A stretch of 50,626 nt of DNA from Salegentibacter agarivorans (GCF_900113135.1 NZ_FOOH01000030.1:1-50626), one strand, 5' to 3'; positions 1 through 7,956 are shown, counted from the first letter of the stretch. Numbers and translations are program-made. The notes: a model not told the origin generated them from the sequence alone.

Positions 1-2
1 GT

Positions 3-209
3 CTCAAGGAAAAAGCCAGGAACCTACTATTAAGTGAAGCGGGAATAGCACATCGTAAACGTCGGTGCTGGGATGTGGAAGCCGTCTTTGGGAATATCAA
101 GCAAAATATGGGCTTCAAGCGATTTATGCTTCGGGGAATGGAGAAAGTAACTACTGAAATAGGGTTAATTGCTATGGCGCACAACTTAAGAAAATTCAGT
201 ATAGCATAG
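3..209 (+). CDS. Transposase, IS1182-like, C-terminal fragment (cut by window edge)
   Basis: An open frame enters from the left edge and ends at TAG 207-209, giving 68 residues. It contains WDVEAVFGNIKQNMGFKRF and then AHNLRKF, which I recognise as the end of the DDE domain of IS1182-type transposases: the Glu of the catalytic triad lies in the DVEAVFG stretch, followed by the usual H-N-L-R-K finish. These enzymes cut and paste their own insertion sequence. The N-terminal DD residues and the left end of the element are outside the window, so it cannot be decided whether the element is complete. The nearby bases do not show a clear terminal inverted repeat because its partner is missing. The family assignment is from memory of the motif; other DDE_Tnp_1 families are possible. 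Confidence 0.8.
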   Translation, partial: LKEKARNLLLSEAGIAHRKRRCWDVEAVFGNIKQNMGFKRFMLRGMEKVTTEIGLIAMAHNLRKFSIA

Positions 210-223
210 GAAGGGGGCTTCCT
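208..223 (+). terminator. Possible terminator or IS-end hairpin after the transposase
   Basis: AGGAAG and CTTCCT pair around a GGGG loop, starting at the transposase stop codon, and a T-run follows at about 227-233. It could end the transposase transcript or be part of the insertion sequence's right end. The stem is short. Confidence 0.35.
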
Positions 224-296
224 TGCCTTTTTTTATCATTAAGAATATCTACAAAAGAAGAAGCACTTCTCTCACAAAAACTTTTATCAATAAAAA

Positions 297-325
297 AGGC
301 CATCTAAATACTTTTTAGACGGCCT
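297..325 (-). terminator. Intrinsic terminator of the copper-receptor operon
   Basis: The arms 297-308 and 314-325 (AGGCCATCTAAA / TTTTAGACGGCCT) form a long stem with one A-C mismatch. On the minus strand it is followed by a U-run (A-run at 292-297). It lies 24 bases past the stop of the receptor gene and probably ends the transcript that starts near 3095. Confidence 0.75.
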
Positions 326-348
326 CTTTATTTTGTAATAGCCTTTAA

Positions 349-2631
349 TTAGAAATTATAATTAATAAAAATCGTAAAATTTCTACCCGGTTCGGTGATT
401 GGTTGACGGGTGAAATCTGCCTGGTTATTAAAAGCGAAATTTAAATGGTTATAATAATATTTATCAAAAACATTTAGGATTCCCACACCAATATTTAGGT
501 TTTTAATAGCGGTAGTTCCGGCTTTTAGATCCATTAAACTATAACCTGGAGTTCTGGTCTCTCCAAAGGAAGGAGCAATATTCTCCTGATCTGCGGTGAT
601 GTTGTAATAAATCCCGGTCCAGAACTTAGAATTTTCATATTCTACTCGTGATCTGCTCACCAATGGTGGAGAAAGCGGTAGCGACTCTCCAAGATCTTCG
701 TTTTGGGTGTAAGTATAAGCCAGGCCTGTGCCCAGTTTAATACCGGACTTAAACACCAATTCTCCCGAGAGTTCAAAACCTGTCTTGTAGGCTTCATCAA
801 GATTTCTAAACACTTTTGGATGCACAGGCGGTTGAGTTGGCATATTCTTTCGAGTTAAGCTTTCATCTACTAAACCAACGATATAATTCTCATAAATTGA
901 ATAAAATGCACTTACAGAGAAGTTGAAATTTTTCAGGGTTCCGATATATACCTCTTTTCCTTTAAAGCCCAGTTCGAATTGATTATTCACTTCAGGTTTC
1001 AGATTAGGATTTCCTACATATTCATAAGGATCTCTTCCAATATTGAAAAATGCAATATAGCGTTCTTCCATATTTGCCGGCCTGGCACCTCTTCCGTAGG
1101 AGAGCTCCAGGGAATAATTCTCTTTTAATAGGTGTTTATAGGCTACAGTTCCACTAAAAAGTTGTTCGTTGCGCTTTCCAATTTCCGGGTATAATTCAGC
1201 AAAACTTTCCTCTGGGTCACGGCTTTCTGAAACAATATGATCTATACGAGCTCCAAAATTAAAAATGTTTTTCTTGTTGAGTATAAACCTGGTTTCGGCA
1301 AAAACACCATAATCATTTATATAGCTGTCCTGCCAAACCTTATCCTTGAATTCCATAGGCATTGCTAAAGCTTCGCCGGTCATATTCATTTTAACCAGGC
1401 GTTCTCTTTGCCCATCACGAGAGAGATTTGTAACATCTATTCCAGAAAATAGCCGCCACTTGTTGTTAAGTTTCCATTCGGCTTCTAGTTTTCCACCATA
1501 GGTCGTTGCCTTTACCATAGAAATTGCTTCAATTCGATTAAAAGAAGGACGCTTGTAATTGTCCATAATATGGTCTACAAAAGAGTAGTAGAGCTTTGCA
1601 GTTAAACCTTTAAATTTTCCCGCCTCAGCCCTGTACTTATAATCCAGGCTAAAAATACTGCTATTATCTTCATCGGTATCCATCATTAATCCTGCGTGTT
1701 TTACATCGCGACCAAAGGATTGCCGAAAGCCTGCTTTTAACCTATTACTTTCGTTAAAAGAATAACCTGCTTCCAAATTATAACCCAGGCTGCGGAAGGA
1801 GGAAGGAATGCTTCTTCCTTCTCCATCTTCATAATTGCCATAATCTCTTTGGCTAAAATTTCCTGATAGATCCCATTTATTTAGGCGGCCTTCCAGTTGA
1901 ACCATATTTACCATAGAATTCCCGTTACTTTCGTATCCCGAAGAAACGCTGCCGGAAAATGTATCTGTGGTTTCCACTGCATTGTCGGTTACCAAATTAA
2001 TAATTCCACCAGAAGTATTTCCGTATCTAACGCTAAAAGGGCCTTTAATGATCTCAATTCTACTAACTTCCTCGGGATTTACCAGGGTGGTAATGGGATC
2101 CATGCGGCTTGGGCAGGCGTGCATTGCTTTAGTACCACCGTCAAACTGAATGTTTAATTGTTCATACTGGCTGGCACGCATACTGGGATCCATAGCGTAA
2201 CTACCTCGTTTAATAAGTGAAAACCCGTTGATATCGCTAAAAAGCTCTCCGGCATTTTTGGGTTGTACCACTTTGTCTCTAAAATTAGTTTTTACCAGGC
2301 TCTGTGCTGGATCTATTTGTGGATTTCCCAGGAGAAGGATTTCACTAATTCTAAAAGTGAATCTTTCCAGGTAGATAACCTCACCCGGTTTGAGGTTTGA
2401 AATATTTTGTTTTCGGTATTTTAAATGCCTTATCTGAAGCGTATCTTCTTCAGAAAAATTTATAAAAACCTCTCCATTTTTGTTGCTCACAGCTGCTCTA
2501 CTACTGCCTTTAACCTGTATAGTTGCATCTTTTATAGGTTCCATACTAAATTCATCTACAAGACTTATTTTAGACTGCGCTTGTAGTAATAGGCTAGAGG
2601 ATAGGAATAATAATATGCTTAAAATTCTCAT
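349..2631 (-). CDS. TonB-dependent outer-membrane receptor, probable copper receptor (OprC/NosA-like)
   Basis: This is a 760-residue TonB-dependent receptor that should move a metal ion across the outer membrane using TonB/ExbBD energy. It has a signal peptide (residues 1-19, ending LLLQAQ), a carboxypeptidase-regulatory-like domain (about 20-95), a plug (about 105-220) with the TonB-receptor stretch IEIIKGPFSVRYGNTSGGI, and a beta-barrel ending in aromatic FINYNF. The copper assignment rests on residues 171-177, HACPSRM. The CxxxM pattern here (C173, M177) is what I recall as the plug-side copper ligands of Pseudomonas OprC. A HAGLMM stretch (H312, M316, M317) in an early barrel loop could supply the other His/Met ligands. 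The gene lies 81 bases behind the small Cys-rich membrane protein and probably shares its promoter. Other metals or a metal chelate cannot be excluded. Confidence 0.82.
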   Translation of the reverse strand: MRILSILLFLSSSLLLQAQSKISLVDEFSMEPIKDATIQVKGSSRAAVSNKNGEVFINFSEEDTLQIRHLKYRKQNISNLKPGEVIYLERFTFRISEILLLGNPQIDPAQSLVKTNFRDKVVQPKNAGELFSDINGFSLIKRGSYAMDPSMRASQYEQLNIQFDGGTKAMHACPSRMDPITTLVNPEEVSRIEIIKGPFSVRYGNTSGGIINLVTDNAVETTDTFSGSVSSGYESNGNSMVNMVQLEGRLNKWDLSGNFSQRDYGNYEDGEGRSIPSSFRSLGYNLEAGYSFNESNRLKAGFRQSFGRDVKHAGLMMDTDEDNSSIFSLDYKYRAEAGKFKGLTAKLYYSFVDHIMDNYKRPSFNRIEAISMVKATTYGGKLEAEWKLNNKWRLFSGIDVTNLSRDGQRERLVKMNMTGEALAMPMEFKDKVWQDSYINDYGVFAETRFILNKKNIFNFGARIDHIVSESRDPEESFAELYPEIGKRNEQLFSGTVAYKHLLKENYSLELSYGRGARPANMEERYIAFFNIGRDPYEYVGNPNLKPEVNNQFELGFKGKEVYIGTLKNFNFSVSAFYSIYENYIVGLVDESLTRKNMPTQPPVHPKVFRNLDEAYKTGFELSGELVFKSGIKLGTGLAYTYTQNEDLGESLPLSPPLVSRSRVEYENSKFWTGIYYNITADQENIAPSFGETRTPGYSLMDLKAGTTAIKNLNIGVGILNVFDKYYYNHLNFAFNNQADFTRQPITEPGRNFTIFINYNF

Positions 2632-2712
2632 TTAATTCTATTTAAAAATTGATATAAGTAGATTGTATCCGCCGGTTTTTACCGATGGATTTTTATGATA
2701 AATCTGAAAAAA

Positions 2713-3093
2713 TTAAGCTTTAAGAGAAGGTGGATGGAAAGACTTTGGTAAGTATTGGTAGGTATAATTATTTAAATAAGCTACTGGAGTTTTTTCTTCT
2801 TCTGAAAATTGAAAAACTTCCAGTTGTTGCATTGGGTTGAAAAAGAGAACTACCTGCCGTTGTAAAAAATCAAGATGTGTTGGTTTCTCTTTGGTGGTAG
2901 AATCTTTACTTAATTTGGAGATTTCACACTTTCCATTACATTCCATTTCTGGTTTGTCTGTATTAACACAGAATAATTCAGTAAAACTTGAATTATTTAC
3001 CAGGTAGAAGCTTATCATAAAACCACTCTTTATGCTGTTAAACAGCATAACTAACGTGAATAGTAAAATGATAAATGTGCTTCTTCTTTCCAT
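2713..3093 (-). CDS. Small membrane protein with CxnC-GKC cysteine cluster, linked to the copper receptor
   Basis: This 126-residue protein has one hydrophobic segment (about 7-33) and then a metal-ligand-like stretch, FCVNTDKPEMECNGKCEI, with C42, C52 and C56 plus M50. It finishes in a histidine/proline tail (FHPPS). I recognise the pattern as a small Bacteroidota family without an assigned function that tends to sit beside metal receptors. The Cys/Met cluster together with the downstream CxxxM receptor suggests a role in copper binding or sensing at the inner membrane or periplasm; this is inference. It is the first gene of the operon. Its ATG lies only 7 bases after a -7 box, so the mRNA should have almost no leader. 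Confidence 0.6.
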   Translation of the reverse strand: MERRSTFIILLFTLVMLFNSIKSGFMISFYLVNNSSFTELFCVNTDKPEMECNGKCEISKLSKDSTTKEKPTHLDFLQRQVVLFFNPMQQLEVFQFSEEEKTPVAYLNNYTYQYLPKSFHPPSLKA

Positions 3094-3100
3094 TTAAATG

Positions 3101-3148
3101 CAAAGATAAATGTAATTGTAGGTAATGGAATGTGACTTAAATCACATT
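3101..3148 (-). promoter_or_regulatory. Promoter of the copper operon: CRP-like operator plus -7 box
   Basis: On the minus strand a perfect Bacteroidota -7 box TATCTTTG occupies 3101-3108. Upstream, 3129-3148 reads AATGTGACTTAAATCACATT. Its half-sites AATGTGA and TCACATT are exact inverted repeats with a six-base spacer, the CRP pattern TGTGA-N6-TCACA. No TTTG -33 box lies at the normal distance, and the operator occupies that region instead. The palindrome centre (3138.5) is about 41-44 bases from a start expected at 3095-3097, which fits class II activation by a CRP/FNR-family protein. The ATG is at 3093. Confidence 0.7.
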
Positions 3149-3170
3149 GGAGCCGAATTAATGTTAAATT

Positions 3171-3200
3171 AAAAACCCGGTAAACTATTACCGGGTTTTT
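3171..3200 (-). terminator. Intrinsic terminator of the outer-membrane beta-barrel gene
   Basis: AAAACCCGGTAA and TTACCGGGTTTT are perfect inverted arms around a short loop and are flanked by A- and T-runs. It follows the stop of the 3234-5591 gene by about 33 bases on the minus strand. The symmetrical runs could make it act in both directions, which would shield the copper promoter. Confidence 0.85.
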
Positions 3201-3233
3201 TGGCTAATCAAACTAAACTACAAACTATTATTT

Positions 3234-5591
3234 CTAAAACATTCCACCGCCTTCGGCTTCGTTGTCGTCTCTTTGTTTTCTTTTTAATGCCCTGTTTTTG
3301 CCACCGCCAAATCTATAGGAGAAACCTATATATACATTTTGGGTTTCACCTTTAAATCTTCCGGTTTGTGGTAGGGGACGGCCATTGGTAAAGCTGAATT
3401 CCTGCGTATCAAAAACATCGTTAAAGTTTAGGCTAAGCGTGGCTTTATCATCAAGAAAGGTGTAGCGCCCGCCAAGATTCATAAAATACATTGGGTCCAT
3501 ATCCATTTGAAGATTTTTAGCTTTGCTTCGGTAAAATCCGAATAACTGGAAGGTTAATTTATCAGTTGCTTTAAAACTATGATTGGTTCTAAAAGTCCAG
3601 GCGGTGTTATCGGTTTCCAAATACTCGGTGCCAACTACTCCTTTTAATCGCTGGCTGTATAATTCAAAATTGGTATTTGTGCTCCACCAATTGGTGAATT
3701 TATAATTGGATCCCAGTTCCAGTCCATAAGCATTATTATCTTCAAAATTGTCAAATTGCAGTAAAAGCGAACCTTCTTCATTAGGATCTTCTATAAAAAC
3801 CTGGCTGATTTCATCATTAATATTTCTAAAGAAAACACCTGCAGTCAAACTTCCTTTCTTAGTAAATTTTCGGGTATAATTAAATTCAAGGGAATTGGTG
3901 AATTGCGGATCTAATTCTGGATTTCCGGAAACAGTTAACCTGGGTGTGCTTATCTCGCGAATAGGACTCACCTGGCCAAAACCGGGACGATCTACTCTTC
4001 GGCTATAACTTAATTGATAGGAATTTGTTTCATTTGGAGTAAAATTCAGGAATCCGCTAGGGTAAATATTAAAGTAATCGTCGTTAAAGACTTTTTCACC
4101 ATTATAGATGGCATCTACACTAAAGTTTTCCAATCTTGCACCAACCTGATAAGACCACTTTTCAAAATTTTGTCCGTAAGTGGTATAAAACGAATAAATA
4201 TCTCTTTTATACTGGTAGGTGGCATCGTTTAAAAAGTCGCTGGTGGTACTGTAATCATTATCGGTATCTGAAAGCCTGGCTTCAGCGCCAACCTCAAGTT
4301 TACTATTTTCTGAAAGGGGATTTTCATAATCTACGTTCGCGATAATATTTTCCCGGCTTCCATTCACATGGTCACGGTAAGCTGTGAAACCTTCGGTGTC
4401 TCCTTCAAAGTTAAAGATTGAATTTTCCTCTTCTTCAAACGTGTTATAATCTACTTCGAATATAATTTTATGCCCTTCTTTTTCAAACTTTCGGTCGTAA
4501 GCGAAATTGTAGGTGCTATTAATATTATTGAAATTTGCATTAAGGTTCTGCGCTAAATTAAGCTCTGAATTATTAGGATAAATAATTCTTAAAGCTCCTA
4601 ACGGTCCACCATCGTAATGATTTTGGTTGGTGTAAAATGAAAATGTATTCTTGTCGTTAAGATAGAAATCTACCCCAACTTTGTATAAATAAGATTCTCT
4701 TCTGTTGGTAATATCAAAAGCCTGTCGGTAATTATCTTCTGTGAAATTAATTCTTCCAAGATTGTTGCGATCACCAAACTGAGCGCCAAAATTTCCGTAA
4801 AAGTTGAATTTTCCTTTCCGGTAATTCATATCAAGAGAACCGTTGTAACGGGTGTTCTCACCAATAGTAACACCGGTATTTAAATTTCCGTTGAAACCAT
4901 CGTTGGCATTTTTATGCAATACTATATTGATGATTCCACTCATCCCTTCCGGGTTATATTTTGCCGAAGGATTGGTAATTAATTCAATGGTTTTTATCGA
5001 GGTTGAGGGAATTTGTTTTAACAATTGCGCAGGATCCATATTGGTTGGTTTCCCATCTATAAGAATACGCACGTTAGAGTTTCCGCGAAGCGCAATATTT
5101 CCATCCTGATCTACATTTACAGAAGGTACGTTATTCATAATTTCTGAAGCGCTGGCGCCGGTAGTGGTAAGGTCTTTCCCCACATTAATTACTTTCCTGT
5201 CTATTCGCTGCTCTATGGTGGTACGCTCTGCCACCACGGTAACACCGTCTAGCATCGCAACATCTGGTTCTAATTTAATCGTACCAAAATTATGAGAGCT
5301 TTGGTCTTTAGTGATTTCTATTTGTTTAGAAAAGGTTTTATATCCCATAAACTGAACTTTAAACATATAAGCTCCGTTTGGGATCTTTTCAATATAGAAA
5401 GTACCATCGGCAGAAGAAGTATTGCCTGAAACCAGGTTTCCTTCCATATCTGTAATACTAATGGTAGCGTAGGGGATTGGTTCTTCCAGGTCGCCATCTA
5501 TTACAGAACCCGAAATTTTGCCCACGGGTTCGTTAGCCATTGCAGTAAAACTGCTGATGCATAATGCTAAAATTAAAAATAACTGTTTCAT
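3234..5591 (-). CDS. Outer-membrane beta-barrel protein, TonB-receptor-like (OMP_b-brl_3 type)
   Basis: The 785-residue form starts at the ATG at 5591, chosen because it begins directly with a signal peptide (MKQLFLILALCISSFTAMA); a longer frame to 5669 would put 26 charged residues before it. A carboxypeptidase-regulatory-like domain (about 25-110) is followed by a plug-like domain (about 125-230, with NVPSVNVDQDGNIALRGNSNVRIL in separate pieces) and a long beta-barrel. It ends in a basic/acidic tail rich in K, R, E and G after the final FSYRF strand. The family is large in Bacteroidota and has unknown substrates; it is not of the SusC type, and no SusD partner is present. Two copies of a 15-base motif lie upstream (5634-5648, 5744-5758). 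Confidence 0.82.
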   Translation of the reverse strand: MKQLFLILALCISSFTAMANEPVGKISGSVIDGDLEEPIPYATISITDMEGNLVSGNTSSADGTFYIEKIPNGAYMFKVQFMGYKTFSKQIEITKDQSSHNFGTIKLEPDVAMLDGVTVVAERTTIEQRIDRKVINVGKDLTTTGASASEIMNNVPSVNVDQDGNIALRGNSNVRILIDGKPTNMDPAQLLKQIPSTSIKTIELITNPSAKYNPEGMSGIINIVLHKNANDGFNGNLNTGVTIGENTRYNGSLDMNYRKGKFNFYGNFGAQFGDRNNLGRINFTEDNYRQAFDITNRRESYLYKVGVDFYLNDKNTFSFYTNQNHYDGGPLGALRIIYPNNSELNLAQNLNANFNNINSTYNFAYDRKFEKEGHKIIFEVDYNTFEEEENSIFNFEGDTEGFTAYRDHVNGSRENIIANVDYENPLSENSKLEVGAEARLSDTDNDYSTTSDFLNDATYQYKRDIYSFYTTYGQNFEKWSYQVGARLENFSVDAIYNGEKVFNDDYFNIYPSGFLNFTPNETNSYQLSYSRRVDRPGFGQVSPIREISTPRLTVSGNPELDPQFTNSLEFNYTRKFTKKGSLTAGVFFRNINDEISQVFIEDPNEEGSLLLQFDNFEDNNAYGLELGSNYKFTNWWSTNTNFELYSQRLKGVVGTEYLETDNTAWTFRTNHSFKATDKLTFQLFGFYRSKAKNLQMDMDPMYFMNLGGRYTFLDDKATLSLNFNDVFDTQEFSFTNGRPLPQTGRFKGETQNVYIGFSYRFGGGKNRALKRKQRDDNEAEGGGMF

Positions 5592-5633
5592 TTTTTGGTT
5601 GATTTTGATGATTAGTATGTTTAAAATAAATCC

Positions 5634-5758
5634 TTGTATTGCATAATACCAGAATGTTTCTTTTGGCAAATTCTTAATTTTGATGAATAAAACTTACCAG
5701 TTTTTGATTGACGAACGACCCCTTGAATGTTATACCTTATACTTTGTATTGCATAATA
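5634..5758 (-). promoter_or_regulatory. Two copies of TTGTATTGCATAATA upstream of the beta-barrel gene
   Basis: The 15-base sequence TTGTATTGCATAATA occurs at 5634-5648 and 5744-5758, in the same orientation and 110 bases apart. Its core TATT-GCAT-AATA is an inverted repeat. This looks like a doubled operator for a dimeric repressor. From memory, similar TTTGTATTGCAT-type boxes accompany PadR-family regulators in Bacteroidota, but no padR gene is in this window, so the regulator is unknown. The rest of the 5592-5957 gap holds only the hairpin at 5857-5879. Confidence 0.5.
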
Positions 5759-5856
5759 GATAAACGTGCATTTTCAAAAATTTTGATCTTTCCTCTATTA
5801 TAAAGACGAGCAGAAAAATGAATTGTTACAGATTTTTAGAAAGAATTTTAAAAAAA

Positions 5857-5879
5857 GCCCGTATTTTAGAAATACGGGC
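5857..5879 (-). terminator. Minus-strand intrinsic terminator upstream of the beta-barrel gene
   Basis: GCCCGTATTT and AAATACGGGC pair around a 3-base loop. On the minus strand a seven-base U-run follows (A-run 5850-5856). No T-run follows on the plus strand. It is the only strong minus-strand terminator between the end of the symporter gene (6327) and 5591, so it may end the symporter transcript after that has crossed the whole 5994-6356 gene in antisense. Alternatively it is an attenuator in a long leader of the beta-barrel gene. Confidence 0.7.
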
Positions 5880-5957
5880 CGCTAAAATTACGGGTTTACT
5901 AACCATCACATCTATATTCCCGCAACTAAGCTATCCTAAAGACTATAGGGAAGTATT

Positions 5958-5989
5958 TTTGTTACACTTGTCCTGAAACCTTAGATTTG
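5958..5989 (+). promoter_or_regulatory. Bacteroidota promoter, predicted leaderless
   Basis: TTTG (5958-5961) and TAGATTTG (5982-5989) match the -33/-7 consensus with a 20-base spacer. Only four bases separate the -7 box from the ATG at 5994, so transcription should begin at or next to the start codon. Confidence 0.75.
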
Positions 5990-5993
5990 TTAT

Positions 5994-6356
5994 ATGGAGA
6001 AAAAAACTTTAGTACTCGGCGCATCTCTTAATCGTTCCCGTTATTCTAATATTGCGATAGAACGTTTGGTAAGGTATAATCAACCTACAGTTGCTATTGG
6101 TTTAAGGAAGGGCGAAGTTGCAGGAGTAAAAATAGAAACCGAAAAAATTCCTTTTCAGGATATTGATACTGTTACCCTTTATTTAGGTCCGCCAAGACAG
6201 GAGGAATATTACGATTATATTGTTTCTCTAAATCCTACGCGAGTAATTTTTAATCCCGGAACAGAAAATCCTGAATTTTACCAAATTCTGAGAAAAAATA
6301 ATATTGAAGTTGAAATTGCCTGTACTTTAGTGATGCTTGGTACGAATCAATATTAA
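5994..6356 (+). CDS. CoA-binding domain protein (YccU-like)
   Basis: This 120-residue protein is a single Rossmann-type CoA-binding domain. It starts with the nucleotide-binding strand TLVLGASLNRSRYSNIA and continues with PTVAIGLRKGEVAGV and a late RVIFNPGTENPEF, where the family keeps an N-P-G turn. Such proteins bind CoA or CoA-like nucleotides, but their role in the cell is unknown. The length is normal for the family. The gene stands alone and overlaps the 3' end of the convergent symporter gene by 30 bases. Its promoter sits immediately before the ATG. Confidence 0.82.
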   Translation: MEKKTLVLGASLNRSRYSNIAIERLVRYNQPTVAIGLRKGEVAGVKIETEKIPFQDIDTVTLYLGPPRQEEYYDYIVSLNPTRVIFNPGTENPEFYQILRKNNIEVEIACTLVMLGTNQY

Positions 6357-7772
6357 TCCCAACAGGGTTAGGAATCCGTTTAGAATTAGAATAAAGAACC
6401 CAAATTCAAACCCAAACCAAACCAGGCTGTTTATACTAATTAGATAGGATAAAACAGGCGCGAGAATTGCAACTATAGGCACTAGTTTATCCTTTACTTT
6501 AATATTGGTAAATAAACCAAGCGTATAAAGTCCCAGCAGCGGGCCATAAGTATATCCGGCAAATTCAAACAGTTTGTTAATCACACTTTTATCTGCTATC
6601 GCATATTTAAAAATTAGCATTACGGCTATGAATAAAATAGAGATTACAATATGAATTTGCTTTCTAATTCTCATTTGTTTGGCTTCTTCATAGCGTTTTT
6701 CAATATTTAAGATATCAATACTAAAAGAAGTAGTAAGCGCGGTTAAAGTACCATCGGCGCTGGAATAGGCCGCAGCGATAAGTCCCAAAATAAAAAGAAT
6801 AGCTACACCAATTCCTAATTCACCTCCCGTTGCAATTGCAGGGAAAAGTTCATCTTTAATCGCGTCAATTCCGCTCAAATCGGCGTATTGGGTGAGTAAA
6901 ACTCCCAGGATAAGAAACATCATGTTTACAATGGTAAGCACAATAGTAAACGAAAACATATTTTTTTGTGCATCTTTCAGGTTTCTGCAGGTTAGGTTTT
7001 TCTGCATCATATCCTGGTCAAGCCCGGTCATTACAATCGCAATAAAAGCTCCACTTAAAAACTGCTTAATAAAATGATCGCTACTTTTCCAGTCTTCAAA
7101 GAAGAAGATTTTTGTAAGTCCGCTTTCTGAAAGATGATTGATCATTCCTCCGGCCGTAATTCCTAATTCATCTGAAACCACAATTAAAGTTAATCCAAGA
7201 GACAGCAACATAAAAAAGGTTTGCAGGGTGTCTGTCCATACTACGGTTTTAATTCCGCTTCTAAAAGTGTATAACCAAATTAAGAAAATGGTTGCTGAAA
7301 CCGTAGCATAGTAAGGAACGCCTAATTCATCAAAAAGAATAAGCTGCAACACATTTGCTACTAAAAACAACCTAAAACTAGAACCGACAATCCTGGAAAG
7401 CAAGAAAAATGAAGCCCCGGTTTTATAAGAATATTTCCCAAAGCGGGATTCCAGGTAAGAATAAATAGAAGTAAGGTTTAACCGATAATACAAAGGCAAT
7501 AATATAAGCCCAATCACTGCATAACCCACGGTATAACCCAAAACCACCTGGAAATAACTAAAACTATCTGTAGCTACCGTACCAGGCAACGAAATAAAAG
7601 TAACCCCGCTAAGCGAAGCGCCAATCATCCCAAAAGCCACAATATACCAGGGTGATTCCCGGTTAGCGCGGAAAAATTCGGCATTACTACCCGCTCTACT
7701 GGAAAAGAAAGAAACTAAAAATAAAAGTCCGAAATAAGCGGCGATTAAAATTAAAATCTGGTAGGGCTGCAT
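6327..7772 (-). CDS. Sodium:solute symporter (SSS family)
   Basis: This 481-residue inner-membrane protein has about 13 hydrophobic helices and should bring a small organic solute into the cell together with Na+. Family features include GMIGASLSGVTFISLPGTV near residue 55, which is the typical broken helix 1-2 region, and AAAYSSADGTLTALTTSF near 340, which carries the Ser/Thr Na+-site helix. The substrate cannot be read from sequence. Related Bacteroidota proteins are annotated as proline, sialic acid or myo-inositol symporters without firm evidence. No catabolic neighbour helps. Its 3' end overlaps the gene on the opposite strand by 30 bases. Confidence 0.87.
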   Translation of the reverse strand: MQPYQILILIAAYFGLLFLVSFFSSRAGSNAEFFRANRESPWYIVAFGMIGASLSGVTFISLPGTVATDSFSYFQVVLGYTVGYAVIGLILLPLYYRLNLTSIYSYLESRFGKYSYKTGASFFLLSRIVGSSFRLFLVANVLQLILFDELGVPYYATVSATIFLIWLYTFRSGIKTVVWTDTLQTFFMLLSLGLTLIVVSDELGITAGGMINHLSESGLTKIFFFEDWKSSDHFIKQFLSGAFIAIVMTGLDQDMMQKNLTCRNLKDAQKNMFSFTIVLTIVNMMFLILGVLLTQYADLSGIDAIKDELFPAIATGGELGIGVAILFILGLIAAAYSSADGTLTALTTSFSIDILNIEKRYEEAKQMRIRKQIHIVISILFIAVMLIFKYAIADKSVINKLFEFAGYTYGPLLGLYTLGLFTNIKVKDKLVPIVAILAPVLSYLISINSLVWFGFEFGFFILILNGFLTLLGLILIRTKHH

Positions 7773-7956
7773 AGCGATGATTTTGTGAAGTGGCGAATTT
7801 ACAAATTAAGCTTAAACTTTTACCCGCTTACTTAAAAGGAACGATGAAGAACCTCCAGGCAAGCTCTAAAGATTTGGATCTGAAAATTGTTTTTCCATTC
7901 TGGCCGGCTGGTAGATTTAAATCTAGATTATCGAGTAAAAATCATAAATTCGCAGT

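Noticed and set aside
1897-2157. Plus-strand frames of 60-90 residues inside the receptor and other large genes
   Set aside because: They lie antisense within well-supported genes, have no recognisable domains, and are explained as shadows of the coding strand.
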